Positions 29,895 through 38,506 are shown, counted from the first letter of the stretch. The stretch is 64,000 nt of DNA from Qipengyuania aquimaris (GCF_009827445.1 NZ_WTYI01000001.1:1392381-1456380), one strand, 5' to 3'. Translations and numbers: made by a program. Notes: generated by a model from the sequence alone, not told the origin.

Positions 29895-31103
29895 ATGAAA
29901 CCGGACAGTGCCCCGCAAGCCCTTCTCGATGCAATCGATGCAGACACCATGCTGCGCGAAGTCCAGGACTGGGCGGCCATCAACACCGGCACGGCGAACA
30001 TCGAAGGTCTCGGAAAAATGGCCGGCGTCCTTGCCGACGCCTTCAGCGCCCTTCCCGGCGAAGTCGAGCTGGTCGAACCCGCCACCGTAACCGCCATCAG
30101 CGCCGACGGACGCGAGTTTGAAAAGCCCCATGGCAAGCACATGGTCCTGCGGGTGCGCCCCGAGGCCCAGCGGCGCTTCGTCATGACCGGCCACATGGAC
30201 ACGGTATTCCCTGTCGACCACCCCTTCCAGGAAACCGTGTGGCTGGACGACGAGACCATCAATGGTCCCGGCACCGCCGATATGAAGGGCGGGCTCAACG
30301 TCATCCTCCACACGCTCAAGCTGTTCGAGACGATCGAAGGTTCGCAGCGCGTCGGCTACGATGTGATGATCAATTCAGACGAGGAAACGGGCAGCCTTGC
30401 CAGCCGCAGCCTCATCGAGGAGCTGGCGCGCGGAAAATACGCGGCGCTGACCTACGAGCCGAGTGCATTGCCCGACGGCACGCTCGCCCATGCGCGCGGC
30501 GGGACCGGAAACTATTCGATCACGATCACCGGCAAGTCCGCCCATGCCGGGCGCAACCCGCACGATGGCCGTAACGCCATTGTTGCCGCCAGCGACCTGG
30601 TGCTGCGCATCAAGGCGCTCGAGGCGGATGACATTACCGTAAACCCGGCGAAGATCGAAGGCGGCGCGGCCAACAATGTCGTGCCCGACCTTGCAATCCT
30701 GCGCTTCAATATCCGTCCCAAGTCGACCGATGCGATGAACCGCTTCGACGGCGAACTCGATGCGATCCTGCGCATGATCGAGGCCGATCACGAGGTCGGC
30801 ATCCACCGGCACGGAGGCGTCACCCGTCCGCCCAAGCCGGTCGATGAAAAGGCCCAGCGGTTGTTCGACCTCGTCAAATCCTGCGGCGCCGAGCTTGGCC
30901 AGGAGATCGGCTGGAAGAGCACCGGCGGCGTTTGCGACGGCAACAATATCGCCGCCACCGGCGTGCCCGTGGTCGACACCATGGGCGTGCGCGGCGGCGC
31001 AATCCACTCACCGGACGAATTCATGATCGTCCCATCCTTGCGGGAACGCGTGGCGCTGTCCGCGCTGGTCCTTACCAAGCTTTCCACCGGAGACCATTTG
31101 TGA
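29895..31103 (+). CDS. M20 family zinc hydrolase (carboxypeptidase/desuccinylase-like)
   Basis: A 402-residue dizinc hydrolase. Motif GHMDTVF gives His100 and Asp102; Asp129 bridges the metals; SDEETGS gives the catalytic/ligand pair Glu163-Glu164; a late His lies near SPDEF. The sequence between (GTGNYSITITGKSAHAGRNP) is the dimerisation/lid domain. Family members include carboxypeptidase G2 and the desuccinylase DapE, so cleaving an N-acyl group is chemically plausible. ATG 29895 follows AAGGAAG. It is the first gene of a three-gene unit, with its stop overlapping astA (GTGA), so N-succinylglutamate is a reasonable substrate guess, but not shown. Confidence 0.9.
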   Translation: MKPDSAPQALLDAIDADTMLREVQDWAAINTGTANIEGLGKMAGVLADAFSALPGEVELVEPATVTAISADGREFEKPHGKHMVLRVRPEAQRRFVMTGHMDTVFPVDHPFQETVWLDDETINGPGTADMKGGLNVILHTLKLFETIEGSQRVGYDVMINSDEETGSLASRSLIEELARGKYAALTYEPSALPDGTLAHARGGTGNYSITITGKSAHAGRNPHDGRNAIVAASDLVLRIKALEADDITVNPAKIEGGAANNVVPDLAILRFNIRPKSTDAMNRFDGELDAILRMIEADHEVGIHRHGGVTRPPKPVDEKAQRLFDLVKSCGAELGQEIGWKSTGGVCDGNNIAATGVPVVDTMGVRGGAIHSPDEFMIVPSLRERVALSALVLTKLSTGDHL

Positions 31104-32116
31104 CTTTCCGCCTCCGCGCTGCCCATATCAGCGACCTTGAACACCTGTACGAAATGGCCAAGCTGACCGGTGGTGGCTTTACCAACCTGCCGGCAGACAG
31201 GGCGGCGCTGACCCGCAAGCTGGAGCGCGCCGAGGCCGCGTTTTCGCGCACCGACGACGAGCTTGGCGACGACCAGTTCACCCTCGTGCTCGAAAACACC
31301 GAAACCGGACAGGTGCGGGGCACGTGCCAGCTATTCACGCAGGTCGGCCAGCAATGGCCGTTCTACAGCTATCGCATGACCACGCTAACGCAGCACAGCC
31401 AGGAACTCGACCGCACCGTGCGCGCCGAAATGCTCAGCCTTACGACCGATCTCGAAGCATCGAGCGAAGTCGGCGGACTGTTCCTCCACCCGGGCGAACG
31501 TGCAGGCGGTCTTGGCCTCCTGCTGGCGCGCAGTCGCTACCTCTTCGTTGCGATGCACCGCGCGCGTTTTGCGGACCGTATCCTTGCCGAATTGCGCGGC
31601 GTGATCGACGATCGCGGCGGATCGCCTTTTTGGGACGGTGTTGCAGGGCGCTTTTTCGGCATGACCTTCCAGGAAGCGGACTATTTCAACGCCATCAATG
31701 GCAACCAGTTCATTGCCGATCTCATGCCCAAGCACCCGGTCTATATCGCCATGCTGGACGAGGAGGCGAAGAAGGTGATCGGCGTACCGCACCCGAGCGG
31801 CCGCGCGGCCATGCGCATGCTCGAGAACGAAGGATTTGCGGCCGAAGGCTATGTCGATATCTTCGACGGCGGTCCCACGATGACGGCCCGCACCGACACG
31901 GTGAAAAGCATTGCGGATGCGAAGCCCGCTGCCGTTTCGGCGACCGATCTGGAGGAAGGCGAGCGCGCCCTTCTCGCCACCGGGAAATTCGACGATTTCC
32001 GCAGCTGCTACGGCGTGCGGGCATTCGGTGACGATGACAGCATTGCAATCGATACGACTGCCGCCGAGACGCTCGGCGTGAGCAAGGGCGACGAAGTATG
32101 GAGCGTCGCGCGATGA
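31100..32116 (+). CDS. astA: Arginine N-succinyltransferase
   Basis: First enzyme of the AST pathway, transferring succinyl from succinyl-CoA to arginine. The 338-residue product begins TFRLRAAHISDLEHLYEMAK and has EVGGLFLHPGERAGGLGLLL, DGVAGRFFGMTFQEAD and NEGFAAEGYVDIFDGGP, diagnostic of the AstA fold (GNAT-like). GTG 31100 overlaps the upstream stop, and the stop overlaps astB (ATGA). Both junctions indicate translational coupling. Confidence 0.95.
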   Translation: MTFRLRAAHISDLEHLYEMAKLTGGGFTNLPADRAALTRKLERAEAAFSRTDDELGDDQFTLVLENTETGQVRGTCQLFTQVGQQWPFYSYRMTTLTQHSQELDRTVRAEMLSLTTDLEASSEVGGLFLHPGERAGGLGLLLARSRYLFVAMHRARFADRILAELRGVIDDRGGSPFWDGVAGRFFGMTFQEADYFNAINGNQFIADLMPKHPVYIAMLDEEAKKVIGVPHPSGRAAMRMLENEGFAAEGYVDIFDGGPTMTARTDTVKSIADAKPAAVSATDLEEGERALLATGKFDDFRSCYGVRAFGDDDSIAIDTTAAETLGVSKGDEVWSVAR

Positions 32117-33363
32117 GTCTCTTCGAGATCAATTTCGACGGCATCGTCGGGCCGAGCCACAATTACGCCGGCCTCAGCCTCGGCAATATCGCCAGTTCCA
32201 GCCACGGCGGGGATACCAGCTATCCGCGCGCCGCGGCCCTTCAAGGCCTCGGCAAGATGCGCTCCAATATGGAGCTTGGACTTGCTCAAGGCTTCCTTCT
32301 CCCCTTGCCGCGGCCCAACCTCGGATTGATCCGCGATCTGGCATTGGGTGCCGGTGCCCCGCGCCAGCTGATTGCAGCAGCATGGTCCGCCAGTTCGATG
32401 TGGACCGCCAACGCCGCCACCGTCAGCCCCGCTCCCGATACGGCAGACGGGCGGTGTCACCTGACGCCTGCCAATCTCGTGACGATGGCCCACCGCGCGC
32501 AGGAATGGCGCGACACCAAGGCCCAGCTCGACATAGCGTTCGGCGACAGCAAGCATTTCGCCGTCCACGACGCCATCCTGCCGACCTTCGGCGATGAGGG
32601 GGCAGCCAACCATATGCGCTTTTGCGAAGGGCATGGTGCCGAGGGCGTGGAAGTGTTCGTCTATGGTACGCAGGGCGGAAAATTTCCCGCCCGCCAGCAC
32701 GAGCAGGCTAGCCGCGCCGTCGCTCGCCTGCACGGGCTGGACCCGGACAAATGCGTCTTCATCGAACAGAACCCGGAAGCGATTGCAGCAGGTGCGTTCC
32801 ACAACGACGTGGTCTCGGTGGCAAACGAGCGGGTGCTGTTCACCCACGAGCGCGCCTTTGCCGACAAGCAGGGCGCCTATGACGCAATCGCAGCGGCATT
32901 CCCCGCTCTCCAGGTGGTCGAGGTGCCAGAAAGCGCCGTCAGCCTCGAAGAAGCGATCCGTACCTACCTGTTCAACGCGCAGCTGCTGACCCTACCGACC
33001 GGCGAAATGGCTCTCGTGGTGCCAACCGAATGCCAGGAGAGCGCCGCGGTCTGGTCGTGGTGCGAACATATGCTCGCGACGAATGGCCCGATCCGCAAGG
33101 TCATCCCTGTGGATGTGAAGCAATCGATGGCCAATGGCGGCGGCCCCGCCTGCCTTCGCCTGCGCGTGGTGGCCGATCCTGCCACGGTCGATCCGCGTTT
33201 CATGCTGGACGAAGCCAAGCTGGAACGCGTGGAGGCAGTCGTTGCGGAGAACTGGCCGGAACAGATCGATCCGGCCGATATTGGAAGCGATGCCCTGGCA
33301 AAGACGGTGATCGAGGCGCGCGAGGCGCTGCTATCTGTCCTGTCCTTGGACACTCTCGCTTAA
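32113..33363 (+). CDS. astB: N-succinylarginine dihydrolase
   Basis: Second AST enzyme, converting N-succinylarginine to N-succinylornithine, two NH3 and CO2. The 416-residue product has INFDGIVGPSHNYAGLS at its start, HLTPANLVTM, EGVEVFVYG and, near the C-terminus, NGGGPACLRLRVV with the catalytic Cys of the guanidine-modifying superfamily. It starts at ATG 32113, inside the astA stop. astC, astD and astE were not seen in the window. Confidence 0.96.
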   Translation: MSLFEINFDGIVGPSHNYAGLSLGNIASSSHGGDTSYPRAAALQGLGKMRSNMELGLAQGFLLPLPRPNLGLIRDLALGAGAPRQLIAAAWSASSMWTANAATVSPAPDTADGRCHLTPANLVTMAHRAQEWRDTKAQLDIAFGDSKHFAVHDAILPTFGDEGAANHMRFCEGHGAEGVEVFVYGTQGGKFPARQHEQASRAVARLHGLDPDKCVFIEQNPEAIAAGAFHNDVVSVANERVLFTHERAFADKQGAYDAIAAAFPALQVVEVPESAVSLEEAIRTYLFNAQLLTLPTGEMALVVPTECQESAAVWSWCEHMLATNGPIRKVIPVDVKQSMANGGGPACLRLRVVADPATVDPRFMLDEAKLERVEAVVAENWPEQIDPADIGSDALAKTVIEAREALLSVLSLDTLA

Positions 33364-33512
33364 ACCGGCCCAACACGGTTAACGCGCTGGACTCGGCTTC
33401 CGCGCCGCGCCTACACTCCTCGTTGCATTAACCACCGGAAGCCGCAGGCTGGCAAAGAAACCCGCCTGATCACGCAGCCGGAAGTTAACAAATCGAGGAA
33501 GCGCACACACCC

Positions 33513-33770
33513 ATGTGGACCAAGATCAAGCGGCTTTTCGTGATCAAGACACGCTTCGAAGCGTTCCTGATCATCTATGCCCTTGCACTTGGCGCCATGA
33601 CGCGCGGCGCGCATTACACGGTCGAATACCCCGGCGTCGGCGGCTGGCTGCTGATGGCAGCCACCGCGGGCGCTGTGTTCCTGGGCGGTGCGAAAATCCT
33701 CGACGCGATCCGCTACGAAACCGAAGCGCGCAAGGCCGAAGAGGCCGAGACACCTAATACCGGCGCGTGA
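33513..33770 (+). CDS. Small two-span membrane protein
   Basis: An 85-residue protein with a basic N-terminus (MWTKIKRLFVIKTRFEAF), two hydrophobic segments (about 18-31 and 44-58) and a charged, Glu-rich C-terminus (RKAEEAETPNTGA). It has ATG 33513 with a weak upstream purine stretch (CGAGGAAG). Its stop overlaps the GTG start of the next small gene. No family recognised; small proteins of this layout are common in sphingomonads. Confidence 0.78.
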   Translation: MWTKIKRLFVIKTRFEAFLIIYALALGAMTRGAHYTVEYPGVGGWLLMAATAGAVFLGGAKILDAIRYETEARKAEEAETPNTGA

Positions 33771-33985
33771 ATCGGCCAGGTAAAAAACTATTCCATCGCG
33801 TTGGAATAGGGTTCGTACCCGAACCCCTAGCGGGATGGGGGTGCCTTTTTCTCGTCATTTCAATGATTTTGCTTGTTATTTTTCTGGCAAACATGAGAGA
33901 CAGCGCCTTCGCGCAGGCAAGCGCAGGCGTGATTGCGATCGCGACTTTCATCGCGCTCATGGGCTTTGCTAAGAAGAACAGCTGA
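33767..33985 (+). CDS. Small membrane protein, AT-rich compared with neighbours
   Basis: A 72-residue protein beginning MNRPGKKLF, with two hydrophobic segments (about 24-42 and 51-66). GTG 33767 overlaps the previous stop, suggesting coupling. The gene has a noticeably lower GC content (around 33840-33900) than the rest of the window. It ends only a few bases before the 3' end of the minus-strand tmRNA gene. Coding status is probable, function unknown. Confidence 0.62.
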   Translation: MNRPGKKLFHRVGIGFVPEPLAGWGCLFLVISMILLVIFLANMRDSAFAQASAGVIAIATFIALMGFAKKNS

Positions 33986-33990
33986 AGAAG

Positions 33991-34334
33991 GTGGGGGTTT
34001 CTGTTGCTAGCTACCCCCGGAGCCCCGGATTCCGCTTCTGTTGCCCGGTGGGTCCAACCGCGCTTTAGCTTTGTAAGATCAGGCCGTTAGGCCGTCAGGT
34101 TACGCAGCGATTGCGAGTGCTTCGTTATCGTTGGCACTTGTGTGTTGTGAACAGTTTTCCGGGTTACTCAGCCCGGGCGAAAACACTGTCTTTCAGCACA
34201 CGTCGATCCTAGTTCGGCCCCGTCAAAAACCGCGCATTTACCGCGGGTTATGGTGGAGCCGCCGGGTACTGCCCCCGGGTCCGTTGTACCTATTGCACAG
34301 CGCAGTTTATCGCCATAGCCGGCCGAAACCGACA
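33991..34334 (-). ncRNA. ssrA: Two-piece (circularly permuted) tmRNA
   Basis: Rescues stalled ribosomes and adds a degradation tag. On the minus strand the order is: acceptor piece ending CGGCTCC-A-CCA (34261-34251), short intervening segment (34250-34222), then coding piece starting GGGGCCG (34221-34215) and AGGATCGACG. GGGGCCG pairs with CGGCTCC as a 7-bp acceptor stem in which the third pair is G-U, the alanine identity element. A pseudoknot-like hairpin (GTTTTC with GAAAAC) precedes the resume codon; the tag reads ANDNEALAIAA then TAA (about 34131-34096). This permuted order is specific to Alphaproteobacteria and some other lineages. Outer ends are approximate: the 5' end from the promoter, the 3' end from the GGGGG/CCCCC hairpin. 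Confidence 0.93.
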
Positions 34335-34340
34335 GGCCTC

Positions 34341-34367
34341 ATATAGCGATCGAAGCCTTAATGTGAA
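34341..34367 (-). promoter_or_regulatory. Possible ssrA promoter
   Basis: Read on the minus strand: TTCACA (34367-34362), a 15-base spacer, then CTATAT (34346-34341), followed about seven bases later by the proposed 5' end of ssrA. Spacing is on the short side for sigma-70, so the assignment is tentative. Confidence 0.4.
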
Positions 34368-34380
34368 GTGAGCGGGCGAA

Positions 34381-34414
34381 TGCGGTGCACAAAGCGCCAG
34401 CTTCATGCACCGCA
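34381..34414. repeat. 9-bp inverted repeat between mscL and ssrA
   Basis: TGCGGTGCA at 34381-34389 pairs perfectly with 34406-34414 across a 16-base loop. It is 6 bp after the mscL stop and upstream of the ssrA promoter, so it may end the mscL transcript; there is no long T tract on the minus strand. Confidence 0.6.
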
Positions 34415-34419
34415 ATCGT

Positions 34420-34884
34420 TTATCCCATCGGGCCGTTCTTGGGGGCACCGGGAGCGCCGCCTTTCAGCGCATCACGGATTTCCTTGAGCAGGTCGATCTC
34501 GCTCGGGCCTGCGGGTGCCTCTTCTTCCTTCTCCTCGAATTCGGCCATCACCTTCTTGGCGTAGCGAACGAGCAGGAAGATGATGAAAGCAAGGATGAGG
34601 AAATTGATGATTGCCGTGATGAAGCTGCCATATCCGATCATTGCTGCCCCCGCCTCTTGCAACGCGGCATAATCGTCCATCGCGCCCTCATATCCTTCCG
34701 GCGTGCTCAGCAGGATGAAATACCGGCTGAAATCGGCGCCGCCGAAAATGGCGCCGACGATCGGCATGATGATCTCGTCGGTCAGCGACTTCACGATGGT
34801 GGCGAATGCCCCGCCGATGATCACCGCGACGGCGAGTTCCATGACATTGCCCTTGGCAATGAATTCCTTGAAATCCTTGAGCAT
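34420..34884 (-). CDS. mscL: Large-conductance mechanosensitive channel
   Basis: Inner-membrane pentameric channel that opens at high tension and protects against hypo-osmotic shock. The 154-residue product starts MLKDFKEFIAKGNVMELAVAV, the amphipathic N-terminal helix and TM1 with the gate, continues VIIGGAFATIVKSL and ..PIVGAIFGG.., then TM2 (FLILAFIIFLLVRY) and a charged C-terminal helix. Only the ATG at 34884 gives normal length; the frame extends upstream without supporting features. Confidence 0.97.
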   Translation of the reverse strand: MLKDFKEFIAKGNVMELAVAVIIGGAFATIVKSLTDEIIMPIVGAIFGGADFSRYFILLSTPEGYEGAMDDYAALQEAGAAMIGYGSFITAIINFLILAFIIFLLVRYAKKVMAEFEEKEEEAPAGPSEIDLLKEIRDALKGGAPGAPKNGPMG

Positions 34885-35020
34885 GAACTGTGTCCCTCCA
34901 CTGCGACCCGGATGCTCAATTCCTGCCAAATTTGATGCAGGTCTACAAGCGCTGCAATCCTTGAACAGGGCTGCAACCGTGCTATCTAGGTAAAACAGTA
35001 TTCGAAAAAGGGGTTTCTCG

Positions 35021-35623
35021 ATGACACGTTTCGCCAGCTTCCGCGTCGCTTTCGTTGCCGCGGCCGCCATGGCTCTCTCGGCCTGCGGCATCAACTCGGT
35101 TCCGGCAGCGGAAGAAAACGCCAAGGCCAAGTGGGCCGATGTCGAGGCGCAGTTCCAGCGCCGTGCCAATTTGATCCCGAACCTCGTCGAAGTGGCGCAG
35201 GGCGCTGCCGAGAACGAGCGCACGATCCTCACCGAGGTCACCGATGCCCGCGCCCGCGCCACCAGCGTGAATATCGACGCTGCCGATCTCGGCGATGCCG
35301 AAAAGATGGCCGAATTCCAGGCCGCTCAGAGTCAGCTGGGTCAGGGCCTCGGTCGCCTGCTCGCAAGCTTCGAAGCCTATCCGCAGATCCAGTCGAACCA
35401 GAACTTCCTCGCGCTGCAGAGCCAGCTGGAAGGCACGGAAAACCGCATCGCCGTCGCCATTCGCGACTACAACGAAGCCGTGCGCGAATATAACACGACG
35501 ATCCGCACCTTCCCCGACACGATCGGCGCCAACATCATCCACGGCGCAGAACCGCTGGTTCCCTACGAGGCTGCGACGGAAGGGGCTGAAGTCGCTCCGA
35601 CCATCGACATGACCTCGAACTGA
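35021..35623 (+). CDS. LemA family lipoprotein
   Basis: A 200-residue membrane-attached helical protein. The N-terminal lipobox LSAC puts the lipidated Cys at 22. Motifs of the family are visible: AEENAKAKWADVEAQFQRRANLIPNL, NERTILTEVTDARA, AVREYNTTIRTFP. LemA proteins form long coiled helices at the membrane and usually sit next to TPM-domain genes, as here: the next two genes are TPM. Function is not established. Confidence 0.93.
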   Translation: MTRFASFRVAFVAAAAMALSACGINSVPAAEENAKAKWADVEAQFQRRANLIPNLVEVAQGAAENERTILTEVTDARARATSVNIDAADLGDAEKMAEFQAAQSQLGQGLGRLLASFEAYPQIQSNQNFLALQSQLEGTENRIAVAIRDYNEAVREYNTTIRTFPDTIGANIIHGAEPLVPYEAATEGAEVAPTIDMTSN

Positions 35624-35631
35624 GCGCGTTG

Positions 35632-36456
35632 ATGCGCCACCTGCTTGCCTTGCTCGCCTTGGCGGGGGCGCTGCTTGCGCCCCCTGCCTTGGCGCAGCAG
35701 TTTCCCGAGCTGACCGGTCGGGTCGTCGATCAGGCGGACCTGCTCACTCCGGCGGAAGAGGCAGAACTGACGCAAAAACTGGCTGCGCTGGAGGACCAGT
35801 CGCAGCGCCAGCTCGTCGTTGCGACCATCCCCAACCTGCAGGGATACGACATTGCCGACTACGGCTACCAGCTCGGCCGCGAGTGGGGCATTGGCGATGC
35901 AGAGCGCAACGATGGCGCGCTGCTCTTGGTTGCTCCGAACGAGCGCAAGGTACGCATCGAGGTCGGCTATGGCCTTGAAGGCATAATGACGGACGCCCTG
36001 TCCTCAATAGTCATACAGAACGCCATTCTTCCCGAGTTCCGGAACGACAATTATCCCGCCGGTATCAATGCCGGTGCCGATGCGATCATCAGCCAGCTGG
36101 TCCTGCCCGAGGACGAAGCGCGCCGGATCGCTGCAGAGGCGAGCCAGACGCGCGAAGCCGACAGCGGCTTCCCCTACGGCGGCCTGATCTGGCTTGGTTT
36201 CATCTTCTTCTTTTTCATCCTGCCCATGCTCACCGGCCGTGGCCGGAGGCGGCGCTACAAGCGCGGTCCGTGGGGTAACACCGCCCGCGACATCATCCTG
36301 TGGGAAGTCGGCTCTGCCATCGCGCGCGGCGCGCTGTCGGGCGGCGATGACTGGGGTGGCGGCTCTGGCGGCGGATTCGGCGGAGGCTTCGGTGGCGGCG
36401 GATTTTCCGGCGGCGGCGGCAGCTTTGGCGGCGGCGGCGCATCGGGGGGTTGGTAA
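35632..36456 (+). CDS. TPM domain protein with Gly-rich tail (YgcG-like)
   Basis: A 274-residue exported protein. Signal peptide MRHLLALLALAGALLAPPALA (to about residue 21), then the TPM domain (about 25-150; LTGRVVDQADLLTPAEEAEL, GDAERNDGALLLVAPNERKVRIEVGYGLEG), one transmembrane segment (IWLGFIFFFFILPML, about 187-202) and a Gly/Ser-rich tail. ATG 35632 is preferred over TTG 35629. It is followed by another TPM gene starting at the overlapping stop (TAATG). Confidence 0.9.
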   Translation: MRHLLALLALAGALLAPPALAQQFPELTGRVVDQADLLTPAEEAELTQKLAALEDQSQRQLVVATIPNLQGYDIADYGYQLGREWGIGDAERNDGALLLVAPNERKVRIEVGYGLEGIMTDALSSIVIQNAILPEFRNDNYPAGINAGADAIISQLVLPEDEARRIAAEASQTREADSGFPYGGLIWLGFIFFFFILPMLTGRGRRRRYKRGPWGNTARDIILWEVGSAIARGALSGGDDWGGGSGGGFGGGFGGGGFSGGGGSFGGGGASGGW

Positions 36457-37133
36457 TGGCGAGCTATCTGAACGCAGAACAGCATAAGATCGTATCCGAC
36501 GCGGTCGCTTCGGCAGAAGAGACGACTGCGGGTGAGATCGTGACCGTGCTGGCAGACCGCAGCGACGGATACACGGACGTATCGCTGGTATGGGCTCTGG
36601 CGCTGGCTTTCACCGCCATGAGCTTGTTCGCCCTGCTCCCGGTGCCGTTCCAGGATTTGTGGGATTCTCTGTTCGGCGGCTGGCGCCATGAATGGACCAC
36701 GGGCGAAATCGCCAGCCTGACCATCGCGCTGGGCCTGATAACCTTCATCGCCGCATGGGCCATCCAGCTTTGGGATGCGCTTCGCTTTGCGCTTATCCCC
36801 GGACCGGTGAAATTTGCGCGGGTCCATGCGCAAGCGGTCAAGCACTTCAAGGTCGGTGCAGAGCGCCGCACCCATGGCCGGACCGGTGTGCTTCTCTACC
36901 TGTCCATGCGCGAGCACAGGGCGGAGATCGTCGCCGATGAACCGATCGCGGCGAAAGTAGATGCGGAAGTCTGGGGCGAAGCGATGGCCGACATGCTCGC
37001 GGAAATCAAAGAGGGCCGGATTGCCGAAGGTCTCGCTGCAGGCGTGCGCGACGTTGGCGCGGTCCTTTCCGATCACTTCCCGCGCGCAGAAGACGACGTG
37101 AACGAGTTGCCCGACCGCCTTATCGAAGTCTAG
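36456..37133 (+). CDS. TPM domain protein, membrane-anchored
   Basis: A 225-residue TPM-domain protein: N-terminal helix and strand (MASYLNAEQHKIVSDAVASAEETTAGEIVTVL), two hydrophobic segments (about 42-60 and 85-105), then TPM-type sequence (AVKHFKVGAERRTHGRTGVLLYLSMREHRAEIVADEPI, ..VWGEAMADML..) typical of the cytoplasmic TPM form. The stop/start overlap with the first TPM gene couples the two. A paired LemA-TPM-TPM layout is recurrent in Alphaproteobacteria. Confidence 0.88.
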   Translation: MASYLNAEQHKIVSDAVASAEETTAGEIVTVLADRSDGYTDVSLVWALALAFTAMSLFALLPVPFQDLWDSLFGGWRHEWTTGEIASLTIALGLITFIAAWAIQLWDALRFALIPGPVKFARVHAQAVKHFKVGAERRTHGRTGVLLYLSMREHRAEIVADEPIAAKVDAEVWGEAMADMLAEIKEGRIAEGLAAGVRDVGAVLSDHFPRAEDDVNELPDRLIEV

Positions 37134-37142
37134 ATACGCCGC

Positions 37143-37715
37143 ATGGCCGAACCTATCGATGTGCCGGGCCGCGATGCGGATGCCGACAAACCCGAAGAAA
37201 TCATGTGGCAAGGACGCTTCGTCACCACCAAGCGCCGTGGCCGCTGGGAATACGCCAGCCGCTCGCGCGGGATCCGGGCCGCCGCGATCATCGCCATTGA
37301 CGAGGACGATCACGTCATCCTGGTCTCGCAATACCGCGTACCATTGGGACGCATCTGCCTGGAAATCCCTGCCGGCCTGATCGGTGACGATGAAGGCAAG
37401 TCTGGCGAAAACGCGGAAGACGCAGCGGCGCGCGAGCTGGAGGAAGAGACCGGCTACCGTGCGGCGCGGATGGAGAACCTTGGCGAATTCTATTCCTCGC
37501 CCGGAATGGTCAGTGAAAGCTTCACGCTCATGCGCGCCCATGGCCTCGAAAAGATTAGCGAAGGCGGCGGCACCGACAGCGAAGACATCGTCGTCCACCG
37601 CGTCCCCCGCACGCAGCTGGCGGAATTCGTTGCCCGCTGGCGCGCGATGGGTCACGGTGTGGATGTAAGGATCGCGATGCTGATGGCATCGCACGCAATG
37701 ATATCGGGAGAGTAG
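37143..37715 (+). CDS. Nudix hydrolase, ADP-ribose pyrophosphatase-like
   Basis: A 190-residue cytoplasmic Nudix protein. The box is readable as G-x5-E-x7-REUxEExGU around AGLIGDDEGKSGENAEDAAARELEEETGYRA, with a 6-residue insertion before the acidic helix. Flanking sequence (SRGIRAAAIIAID..VSQYRVPLGRICLEIPAG) resembles ADP-ribose diphosphatases. ATG 37143 lies 9 bp after the TPM stop. Substrate is not decided by the sequence. Confidence 0.88.
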   Translation: MAEPIDVPGRDADADKPEEIMWQGRFVTTKRRGRWEYASRSRGIRAAAIIAIDEDDHVILVSQYRVPLGRICLEIPAGLIGDDEGKSGENAEDAAARELEEETGYRAARMENLGEFYSSPGMVSESFTLMRAHGLEKISEGGGTDSEDIVVHRVPRTQLAEFVARWRAMGHGVDVRIAMLMASHAMISGE

Positions 37716-37717
37716 GA

Positions 37718-38500
37718 ATGGCGAAACGGTGTGCAGGTAAGCTGGCGCTGGTCACCGGCGCGGCGCAAGGCCTCGGACGTGCCCATGCAAGAAGGCTTGC
37801 CGAAGAAGGCGCGCGGGTACTGTGCACCGATATCAATGGTGAGGGCGCGCAGGCGACCGCCGCCGAAATCGTCGAAGAGATGGGCGCGGGCCATGCCTAT
37901 GGTGTCCAGCATGACGTGACCAACCCAGAAGACTGGGAGCGGGTGGTCGAGACGGCCGATGCAGAACTCGGCGGCCTCAATGTCCTCGTCAACAATGCGG
38001 GTATCGGTGTCGCCGGAAACATCGAGACCTGCGATTTCGACGACTGGAAACGGTGTTTTTCCGTCAATGTCGATTCGATCTTCCACGGCTGCCAGAAAGC
38101 CCTGCCGCTGATGCGCGAGCATGCGCCCGGCTCGATCATCAACATTTCCTCGATCGCCGGGCTCATCGCCAGCGATACGATGCCTGCGTACAACTCATCG
38201 AAGGCTGCGGTGTGGATGCTGTCGAAGTCGATCGCGCTGCATTGCGCGAAGAAGCAAATGCAAATCCGCTGCAATTCCATCCATCCGACATTTGTCGATA
38301 CGCCGATCCTCGACGGGACGGCACGGCATTCGGGGCTGGATAAGGACGTCCTGATGGACAAGCTGGCCCGGCAGATCCCGCTCAGGTTTGTTGGCGAGCC
38401 GAACGATATCGCCAACGCGGTGGTTTATCTCGCCAGTGACGAGAGCCGTTTCATGACCGGTGCGGAGCTCAAGCTCGACGGCGGTATCTCGGCCATGTGA
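37718..38500 (+). CDS. Short-chain dehydrogenase, hydroxysteroid dehydrogenase-like
   Basis: A 260-residue SDR: TGAAQGLG at 13-20, NNAG near 92-95, catalytic Ser145, Tyr158 and Lys162 (YNSSK), and a C-terminal LASDESRFMTGAELKLDGG. The D40-like acidic residue after the second strand (LCTDIN) implies NAD preference. Sequence resembles 3-beta/17-beta hydroxysteroid dehydrogenases. It follows the Nudix gene by 2 bp and is ended by the terminator at 38507. Confidence 0.9.
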   Translation: MAKRCAGKLALVTGAAQGLGRAHARRLAEEGARVLCTDINGEGAQATAAEIVEEMGAGHAYGVQHDVTNPEDWERVVETADAELGGLNVLVNNAGIGVAGNIETCDFDDWKRCFSVNVDSIFHGCQKALPLMREHAPGSIINISSIAGLIASDTMPAYNSSKAAVWMLSKSIALHCAKKQMQIRCNSIHPTFVDTPILDGTARHSGLDKDVLMDKLARQIPLRFVGEPNDIANAVVYLASDESRFMTGAELKLDGGISAM

Positions 38501-38506
38501 CGGAAT

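Noticed and set aside
34094-34131. Plus-strand short frame over the tmRNA tag region
   Set aside because: The tag and acceptor structures only make sense on the minus strand.
36340-36455. Glycine-rich direct repeats in DNA
   Set aside because: They encode the Gly/Ser-rich tail of the TPM protein, common in that family, and are not a separate repeat element or CRISPR.
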